From Porticoccaceae bacterium (GTDB lineage: Bacteria; Pseudomonadota; Gammaproteobacteria; Pseudomonadales; Porticoccaceae), in the NCBI GenBank assembly GCA_023229065.1, contig JALNZZ010000018.1, positions 1-21,489 of the forward strand: a stretch of DNA of 21,489 nucleotides, given 5' to 3'. The notes below the pieces were generated by a model. The model was not told the origin of the DNA. It made no database searches and worked only from the letters and a program-made list of their open reading frames with translations. The number at the start of each line of letters is the position of its first letter. The first letter of the stretch is position 1. This document shows, in pieces, positions 14,512 through 19,134 of this stretch. The translations under genes were made by a program, and so were the position numbers.

Positions 14512-15113
14512 CTATCCGGATCGTAGATTCTCCACGAACGCGACCCTCAGCATCATCGCCGGGGACACGCCGCGCTTCTCGCCCTCCATGATCTCCCACT
14601 CGTCCTTGCCCAAGGAGATCATCGCACTTGCCACCGTGAACCACAGCGGCAACGGTTCCTGCTTGCCTAGACGGGCGTTGACTCGGCTGGCAATGGGGCT
14701 GGCTCGACGGGCTTCAAAGAGGGCGCGCTCTCCAAAGGGATATCACCGCTCTCTCGGCTCGCAACCTCCATGATGTATTCAGAGATCGCCAGCGGGAGTT
14801 TGGCCCCGAGGTTGTCGATCCCCTTCGCGTTCTTCAGCCGATCCGAGTGCTCGCACTCATCGCCACAGTTGTCCTCGACCATGCACCGAGGCATGTTCCA
14901 CGATGCCACGACCTTCTCCACGAGTTCCCCGAGGAGCCGGACACCATCCGCTGCGCCTTCCGCCGTGCTCATGTCCACGTCCTTGAAGGACAGGTACTGA
15001 ATCTGTACCCCGGCAGGCAACCACGAGATCGGGATGACCTTGGCGACCAGCCCCTCCATGTCGAGGTTGAGGTCGCCGCTGATATCCGCTGTTTCCGTCT
15101 TGAACAAACTCAC
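14512..15113 (-). CDS. tail assembly chaperone G-T fusion made by -1 frameshift
   Basis: The G frame (stop at 14667) can slip by -1 at CCCTTTG (14739-14733), read as C CCT TTG, the exact X XXY YYZ form in the correct phase. The new frame continues from GGA at 14733 to a TAG at 14514-14512 and adds 73 residues to 127, giving a 200-aa product. The extension reads 'GERALFEARRASPIASRV' ... 'WFTVASAMISLGKDEWEIME' ... 'MMLRVAFVENLRSG', a helical, tape-measure-binding-type T domain. In the shifted frame a TGA lies one codon before the slip site (14745-14743), so the open frame begins almost exactly there. Known biology: G and G-T chaperones of siphophages coat the tape measure protein, and the shift keeps G-T in the minority. 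Shift efficiency is unknown. Confidence 0.75.
14667..15113 (-). CDS. tail assembly chaperone G
   Basis: This 148-aa protein starts at GTG 15113, with GGAG (15125-15122) at 8 bases. It lies between the tail tube gene and the tape measure, as tail chaperones do. The body is a mixed alpha/beta unit ('LVAKVIPISWLPAGVQIQYL', 'TAEGAADGVRLLGELVEKVV', then helices to about residue 118), followed by a Pro/Glu-rich tail 'PSLKPVEPAPLPAESTPV'. An unusual cluster at C77, C83, C87 and H89 ('RCMVEDNCGDECEHS') may bind a metal ion. It would act as the major chaperone of tail assembly and would not be part of the final virion. The -1 shift in its last 22 codons yields the G-T form. Confidence 0.75.
   Translation of the reverse strand: MSLFKTETADISGDLNLDMEGLVAKVIPISWLPAGVQIQYLSFKDVDMSTAEGAADGVRLLGELVEKVVASWNMPRCMVEDNCGDECEHSDRLKNAKGIDNLGAKLPLAISEYIMEVASRESGDIPLESAPSLKPVEPAPLPAESTPV
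14733..14739 (-). other. programmed -1 frameshift slippery heptamer C CCT TTG
   Basis: On the minus strand the heptamer CCCTTTG lies in the G gene with the phase C CCT TTG. After slipping, CCC and TTT pair with the same two tRNAs. A weak stem (AGAG/CTCT plus two G-T pairs) can form just downstream, and a strong pseudoknot was not found by eye. Confidence 0.75.
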
Positions 15114-15205
15114 TATGTCGTCTCCATCTGCTTGTCAACACCCTAGTGGGTGATGTTCACACGATTGTACAGATCAATCCGTCCGCTGGACAGATCATCT
15201 AGTTG

Positions 15206-15246
15206 CCGGTGTCAGTGGGGGTTTGGGGCGGAGGATGGTGGGTGGG
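15206..15246 (-). promoter_or_regulatory. C-rich, G-poor RNA stretch (rut-like) after the tail tube gene
   Basis: Read on the minus strand, the 36 bases from 15246 to 15211 contain 23 C and only 2 G. A C-rich, G-poor, unstructured tract is what the Rho factor prefers. It directly follows the large stem-loop at 15244-15285. I infer a Rho-dependent attenuation site; no test is possible here. Confidence 0.4.
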
Positions 15247-15285
15247 TGCAGAGTAGACTGACGACACCAAATCTACTCTGCACCC
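15244..15285 (-). other. perfect 14-bp stem-loop between tail tube and chaperone genes
   Basis: GGGTGCAGAGTAGA (15244-15257) and its exact reverse complement (15272-15285) flank a 14-base loop. No T-run follows on either strand, so it is not a classic terminator. It lies in the largest gap (15114-15358) in the structural operon. Confidence 0.85.
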
Positions 15286-15307
15286 GGCCCCTGTGAGGAG
15301 GTTCGGA

Positions 15308-15332
15308 GATCGAGGGCCACCACGCCTCGATC
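15308..15332 (-). other. 8-bp stem-loop just after the tail tube gene
   Basis: GATCGAGG (15308-15315) pairs with CCTCGATC (15325-15332) around a 9-base loop, starting about 26 bases past the tail tube stop. With the larger hairpin it makes a two-stem 3' region. Confidence 0.6.
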
Positions 15333-15358
15333 CTGTGCTGTTGATCCCTATCGTCCTC

Positions 15359-16303
15359 CTAGTAGGACGCGACCGAGTTCTCGACCTCGACTTCGATCGG
15401 ACCAGCATCCGTGGAGTTGTGGATGCCCTCGAAGTTGAGACGCAGGAACACCGACACACCGCCACGGTCGATCTCAGCCGGGGCAGCGGTCAGCAAGCAG
15501 TCCGTCATCTGGAACCCGATTGACCGCGATGCCGTGGCGTCATCGAACAGAATGTTCAGCGACTGCCGGGTGGAGGCGCGGAACATATCGTAGACGGCGA
15601 GGTTGGCCTCGACCGCCACCAGAAGGTTGCCGTTGACCTGCGTGGGGCCGACGTTGATGTGGCGCGGGGATCGGTTGTCCTCGCCGGTGTGGACGACTTG
15701 CAGTTCACGGGTGATGGCGATCTCACCGCCAGCGACGAGGTCGTCGAGGCCGGACGATGTTACAGCCTGCCTCCATCCCGGCCACGGCGTCTCGGCGGTA
15801 ACAGCCGTGCCGTCCGCATTGACGGATTCCGTCATCAGGCCCATGCCGGTCAGGTTGTAGGCGATGACGCCCTCACCAGCGTTCCACGAGAAGGTCAACT
15901 GGCCGAACCGCGCCCCGGCGATCCGCCGCGAGCCGCTGTTGGCGTTGATCACCCGCTCGACAATCGTGTACGACGGCGGGGTGGCCGCGTTCGAGAACGA
16001 GTGTGTGTACGGAGCCTCAGAGCCAGACACGGAATCCGCACCGAGGATGCCGAACAGAAGGTGGCCGATTGCAGCCGGGTAGCACTCGCCTTCGAGCGTG
16101 AACTCACAGTGGCCGGTGCCCGCAACCGATCCGAACGTGACGCTCGGAACGCCCCGGCGACCTTGTGCGAGGTTGGCTTCGATCTGGTCAGTCGCCTCGA
16201 AGTTCGTGATCGGCATGGCGAACGTCGGCGACACCGGAGTGCCGAACGTCGATTCCTTGCCAATAGCGACGATCTGCTCAAACGTTCGTGCCTGAATAGC
16301 CAT
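15359..16303 (-). CDS. major tail tube protein
   Basis: This 314-aa protein is very likely the tail tube subunit. It starts at ATG 16303, with GGAGG about 10 bases upstream, right after the previous stop. The N-terminus 'EQIVAIGKESTFGTPVSP' is typical of siphophage tail tube proteins, which begin with a 'xxGKEttfGT' strand. The body has the beta-rich pattern 'FGSVAGTGHCEFTLEGECYP', 'PYTHSFSNAATPPSYTIVER', and 'LTFSWNAGEGVIAYNLTGMG'. The C-terminal domain has 'RHINVGPTQVNGNLLVAVEA' and a closing 'VFLRLNFEGIHNSTDAGPI', which is the usual last strand pair. It sits between the tail terminator-like gene and the tail chaperones. It is followed by two stem-loops, which may help to give it higher expression than the downstream genes. 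Confidence 0.85.
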   Translation of the reverse strand: MAIQARTFEQIVAIGKESTFGTPVSPTFAMPITNFEATDQIEANLAQGRRGVPSVTFGSVAGTGHCEFTLEGECYPAAIGHLLFGILGADSVSGSEAPYTHSFSNAATPPSYTIVERVINANSGSRRIAGARFGQLTFSWNAGEGVIAYNLTGMGLMTESVNADGTAVTAETPWPGWRQAVTSSGLDDLVAGGEIAITRELQVVHTGEDNRSPRHINVGPTQVNGNLLVAVEANLAVYDMFRASTRQSLNILFDDATASRSIGFQMTDCLLTAAPAEIDRGGVSVFLRLNFEGIHNSTDAGPIEVEVENSVASY

Positions 16304-16305
16304 CG

Positions 16306-16641
16306 TTACTTGTCCTCCGACTCGGCCTTGGCGTCATCGGCCTCAGCAACGGCTTCCTTGACTTCATCCGCAGGCTTCTCAGCGGGCGGGTCGATCACCG
16401 GGGGCTGGATCGGCGCGGGTTCCTCGGTTGATGCCTGCTGCGAGTGCGGCGGCGAGTTGGGAACCTTGACGACGAGTTCGTGCTTCTCGAACGGCTTTAC
16501 GCGGAACAGTTCCGGCACCAGTAGGACGAGCCGCGATCCTTCCTCGTCATCGACTTCAGCGACGTGGTTTCGGACGATCACCTGTTCCACTGTGTATGTG
16601 GAGGAGTATCCGATGTTGTCGTACTTGCAGTAGATTCGCAT
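16306..16641 (-). CDS. small protein with Pro/Ala/Glu-rich C-terminus
   Basis: This 111-aa protein starts at ATG 16641, with GGGAGG 7 bases upstream. The first 65 residues form a compact domain with strands ('RIYCKYDNIGYSSTYTVEQV', 'EEGSRLVLLVPELFRVKPFE'). The last 45 are low-complexity and acidic: 'APIQPPVIDPPAEKPADEV' then 'AEADDAKAESEDK'. Such tails are flexible and occur in linker or scaffold-like proteins. It sits between the probable tail terminator and the tail tube gene. I cannot name it; a small neck or assembly factor is possible. Its stop lies 2 bases before the tail tube ATG, so the two are probably translated together. Confidence 0.6.
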   Translation of the reverse strand: MRIYCKYDNIGYSSTYTVEQVIVRNHVAEVDDEEGSRLVLLVPELFRVKPFEKHELVVKVPNSPPHSQQASTEEPAPIQPPVIDPPAEKPADEVKEAVAEADDAKAESEDK

Positions 16642-16680
16642 GTCGCGGCCTCCCGGTTATCGCTCAGATTAGATGAGTAT

Positions 16681-17163
16681 CTACTCCCACGCAAGGGCAC
16701 GCTGCGCGTCAATGACTGTCACCTCGAACTGCGCGACCTTGCCAAAGACGCCATGCCTCCATGTGGGAGTGATGTTGGTCAAAGCGAGTGGTGCAGAGGT
16801 GTTGAACGCTCCAAGGGTGCGCTTCACCTTGAACACATCGAGCACGTCATCGATCAACTTCTGGAAGGCAGTCTCGCCGCCTTCCTCCTTGTATGCCCAG
16901 AACAACTCGACGCTGAACTTGTGGTAGAAGTTCACATCGGAGATCGGGACTTGGCCGCGATGTGTGTCAGCGGTGTGTGGGTTGGACGAGACGCGGTGGA
17001 TCGTCCACAGTTGCAGGAACTCATCGAAGCCTTGCTCGTACTTCGCTTTCATGTCGTTCATGTTGTTCACACGGACTTCATCGGTGTGTACGTTTGCAAC
17101 GCCAACTATCCCTTGAAGGGTTGACTGGATCGTGTCCTGAATGGCGGTGCGGGCGATTGGCAT
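16681..17163 (-). CDS. probable tail terminator / tail completion protein
   Basis: This 160-aa protein starts at ATG 17163 with an AGGA-type site. It lies between the head-tail adaptor-like gene and the tail tube gene region, where siphophages keep the tail terminator (gpU/gp17-like). The layout fits that fold. It has an N-terminal helix ('IARTAIQDTIQSTLQGI'), then a strand with 'NVHTDEVRVNN', then 'LWTIHRV', then 'YHKFSVELFWAYKEEGGE', a helix 'AFQKLIDDVLDVFKVKR', a loop, and a final strand 'AQFEVTVIDAQRAL'. Tail terminators form a ring that stops tube growth and joins tail to head. The assignment uses pattern and order, not a strong motif. Confidence 0.6.
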   Translation of the reverse strand: MPIARTAIQDTIQSTLQGIVGVANVHTDEVRVNNMNDMKAKYEQGFDEFLQLWTIHRVSSNPHTADTHRGQVPISDVNFYHKFSVELFWAYKEEGGETAFQKLIDDVLDVFKVKRTLGAFNTSAPLALTNITPTWRHGVFGKVAQFEVTVIDAQRALAWE

Positions 17164-17173
17164 AGCGGTAGTC

Positions 17174-17890
17174 CTACCAACTCCTGTGTGTCAGGTAGGA
17201 ATCACCACGAGAGGGGGATCGCTTTGCGTAGTCCCCACGAGTGATGAATGCCTTGCGCGTGTCGTCAGTTGCGCTGATCTCGCTGGCGTACAACTTCGCG
17301 TACTCCTGCGCCATCCGCCGGTACTCGGCTTCCTTGGTGCGGAAGTTCAACAGGTCAGCAGAGGGTAGCGCCTGATCTGTGGTGCCAGCGGATTTGATCG
17401 CAAGCGACATAGCGGTGATCGAGACGGTCTGGTACTCAACAGCGGGTTCGTAGCGGCCTTCGAGCGTGGTGTCGTCAGCGTCGAACAAATCAGCAATCGT
17501 CCACGGCGCGGTGTACACCACAAGGGCGTCTCGGCCTGTGCTCACGCCATCCTTGATCTCGATGTACTGTGTACCAGCAATGTCGATCAAGCCGATGGAC
17601 TGCGGAATCGCCCACTCGATATCTGCGTTGACTTCAACGTTCGGTGCGGGGTTGGCAACCGCGACAAGCATCGATACGCCGCGCTCCCAGAGCGGGAGTT
17701 CAGCGGCGTCGTAGTATCGCTTGCCGGTTCCGGGCATGAGCGAGGTCATCTGCCGGGGCCGATCCGTTATCAGCCGCCGTAGTGCCTGTTGCGCGAATAC
17801 CTTGATCTGGGCGTCCGTGACCTGATACGGGCCGACGTTGCTAATCGTGGCCCGGACAACCGAGATCACCTGAGCAGCGTCGTAGGCCAT
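17174..17890 (-). CDS. probable head-tail adaptor (connector) protein
   Basis: This 238-aa protein starts at ATG 17890, 3 bases after the upstream stop. The N-terminal part is helical, with 'TDAQIKVFAQQALRRLITDR' resembling the first helices of gp6/gp15-type head-tail adaptors. A central beta region ('SMLVAVANPAPNVEVNADIE', 'IGLIDIAGTQYIEIKDG') is followed by C-terminal helices ('QTVSITAMSLAIKSAG', 'KEAEYRRMAQEYAKLYASEI') and an end rich in Arg and Ser. Its place between head and tail genes supports a neck role. It would form a ring between portal and tail. A different virion role is possible, because the insert in the middle is longer than in the classic adaptors. Confidence 0.55.
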   Translation of the reverse strand: MAYDAAQVISVVRATISNVGPYQVTDAQIKVFAQQALRRLITDRPRQMTSLMPGTGKRYYDAAELPLWERGVSMLVAVANPAPNVEVNADIEWAIPQSIGLIDIAGTQYIEIKDGVSTGRDALVVYTAPWTIADLFDADDTTLEGRYEPAVEYQTVSITAMSLAIKSAGTTDQALPSADLLNFRTKEAEYRRMAQEYAKLYASEISATDDTRKAFITRGDYAKRSPSRGDSYLTHRSW

Positions 17891-17893
17891 GCA

Positions 17894-18262
17894 CTACTGC
17901 CCCTTGTTGTAGAGGATCGTGATCTCGACCTCGACCTCGGCCACGGAGGTCGTGATGATAGCCTGCAACTGATCCGCAACGCACACGCGCGTCGGGACTG
18001 GTGCGTCGGTGTCGAACTCGAAGTCGCCCCAATCCGTTGCCGGGTAGTAGACAACGCCGTCGTCGTCCACAGCGGACTGGTTGGGGACGATTACCTGCTT
18101 CGGCATTGTGTAGCCAGTGGTGCTGATCTCGACGGCTGCGGTAGCGGTTGTGTGCTTGACGCGGACACCGACCGCGATCAGTTCACCGACGATCTGATCG
18201 AACAGGGCGGTGAACTCGGCGGTAGCCGTGCTCGTGACCTTGTACGTTTCCATCGTGATCAT
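17894..18262 (-). CDS. small head-region protein of unknown function
   Basis: This 122-aa protein starts at ATG 18262, with GAGAGG (18275-18270) 7 bases upstream; a second ATG at 18253 lacks such a site. It is beta-rich with two possible short helices ('TAEFTALFDQIVGELIAVGV', 'VCVADQLQAIITTSVAEVEV'). The segment 'PNQSAVDDDGVVYYPATDWG' looks like an exposed loop. I do not recognise the family. The placement between the head fibre-like protein and the head-tail adaptor makes a virion protein likely, perhaps a head completion or decoration factor. Its C-terminal codons run to within 3 bases of the adaptor start. Confidence 0.6.
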   Translation of the reverse strand: MITMETYKVTSTATAEFTALFDQIVGELIAVGVRVKHTTATAAVEISTTGYTMPKQVIVPNQSAVDDDGVVYYPATDWGDFEFDTDAPVPTRVCVADQLQAIITTSVAEVEVEITILYNKGQ

Positions 18263-18307
18263 CGGATTACCTCTCGCGGTCGGTATCTGCGTTGTGGTTG
18301 TTATCTA

Positions 18308-18997
18308 CTACGCACCTGCGATAGCAGCGGACACCACCGTGGCCTTGAGCGCCCCGGTGCCTGTGCCAGTAGCGGCGGTTGCGGTAATCGTCAATGCCTC
18401 ACCAGCAGGCACCGTGCCGTGGAACACGAACGAATCACCTTCCGTAGCAGTAACAAACGCCACACCATCCGTGAACGCATCCGGATCAGGCACATCGCCG
18501 TCATCCAGACCGATCTCGAACGCTGTCTTGGCGCCGTCTCCATCCGCGAAGTCCTCGGTACAGGTGATCTGGATGATCACCGCCCGGTTCACGAGTGCGC
18601 TGGCGAGAAGTTCGGTGCCACCATCGGCTTCCTTGTCGAACTCACCGCTGTACCCATTTACAGGGCCGGTAGCGATTGCAGCCGCTACAGCCGGGGCCAA
18701 CTTACCAGTCGTAACTGCTTCATCATCGATCTTAGCAGTCGTAACCGCCAGATCAACAATAGAGACCGTATCGATGTTTCCAGCGATGGTGCCAATCAGC
18801 ACCCACTCGGTTTCGTCCTTGTCTCCGGTATTGCGATACGCAGCACCAGAGGCTTCACTCACGTAGATCGAGCCTGTGCCAGCGAAGCCAGCCCCGGTGG
18901 TGCCATCCTCCGGCGAGCCTGCGCCCGCGAAGATCAGGACACCTTCACCGATTCGGATTCCGTTCGGCAGACCCGTAGTTGCATCGCCAGCAGCCAC
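18308..18997 (-). CDS. head fibre / decoration-like protein
   Basis: This 229-aa protein starts at GTG 18997, with GGAG 7 bases upstream, and is the first gene after the capsid. The N-terminal part has a 'GTGSIYVSEASGAAYRNTG' segment like the knob of phage head fibres. At about 82-103 are two near-repeats, 'AVTTAKIDDEAVTTGKL', of the V-T-x-x-K-[IL]-x-x-x-A-V-T kind that occurs in fibre proteins and makes a trimeric coiled segment. Residues about 115-229 form an acidic beta-rich domain ('LLASALVNRAVIIQITCTED', 'FVFHGTVPAGEALTITATAA'). It would decorate the capsid surface. Direct attachment to the capsid is inferred from order. It is very acidic and poor in Cys, Trp and His. Confidence 0.65.
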   Translation of the reverse strand: MAAGDATTGLPNGIRIGEGVLIFAGAGSPEDGTTGAGFAGTGSIYVSEASGAAYRNTGDKDETEWVLIGTIAGNIDTVSIVDLAVTTAKIDDEAVTTGKLAPAVAAAIATGPVNGYSGEFDKEADGGTELLASALVNRAVIIQITCTEDFADGDGAKTAFEIGLDDGDVPDPDAFTDGVAFVTATEGDSFVFHGTVPAGEALTITATAATGTGTGALKATVVSAAIAGA

Positions 18998-19035
18998 AGC
19001 AGTCTCCTCATGTTGTTCTCGTGGTCAGATGGGAA

Positions 19036-19083
19036 GGGGATCGAGGCGTTCACGCTTACTCCGCGTTACTTGCCTCGATCCCT
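19036..19083 (-). other. stem-loop in the gap after the capsid gene
   Basis: GGGATCGAGGC (19037-19047) is the exact complement of GCCTCGATCCC (19072-19082); a G-T pair (19036/19083) adds one. The 24-base loop has an inner ACGC/GCGT stem. No U-run follows. The 137-base gap 18998-19134 shows nothing else but a ribosome site. Confidence 0.75.
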
Positions 19084-19134
19084 CTCCTCTAGCCTAACTG
19101 TTTGATCCGACTTGGACTTGGGTTATCCTTAGCC

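Noticed and set aside
15164..15187. Possible minus-strand promoter before the chaperone gene (TACAAT, 15169-15164)
   Set aside because: The -10 box is good, but the -35 region (TGTCCA after 17 bases) matches at only three of six positions. It is kept as a weak possibility only.
15659..16633. 324-codon plus-strand frame over the tail tube gene
   Set aside because: It is a shadow of the tail tube gene and its neighbour, with no own ribosome site or motif.
15324..19081. Word GCCTCGATCC shared by the two intergenic stems as a dispersed regulatory repeat
   Set aside because: The same ten bases also occur inside coding sequence at about 1608 and 3801, so sharing of the word alone is not evidence of a repeat family.
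17789..19105. 438-codon open frame on the plus strand across the head genes
   Set aside because: It spans several well-supported leftward genes and two intergenic gaps. Its composition (Arg, Asp, His-rich) is that of a shadow frame.
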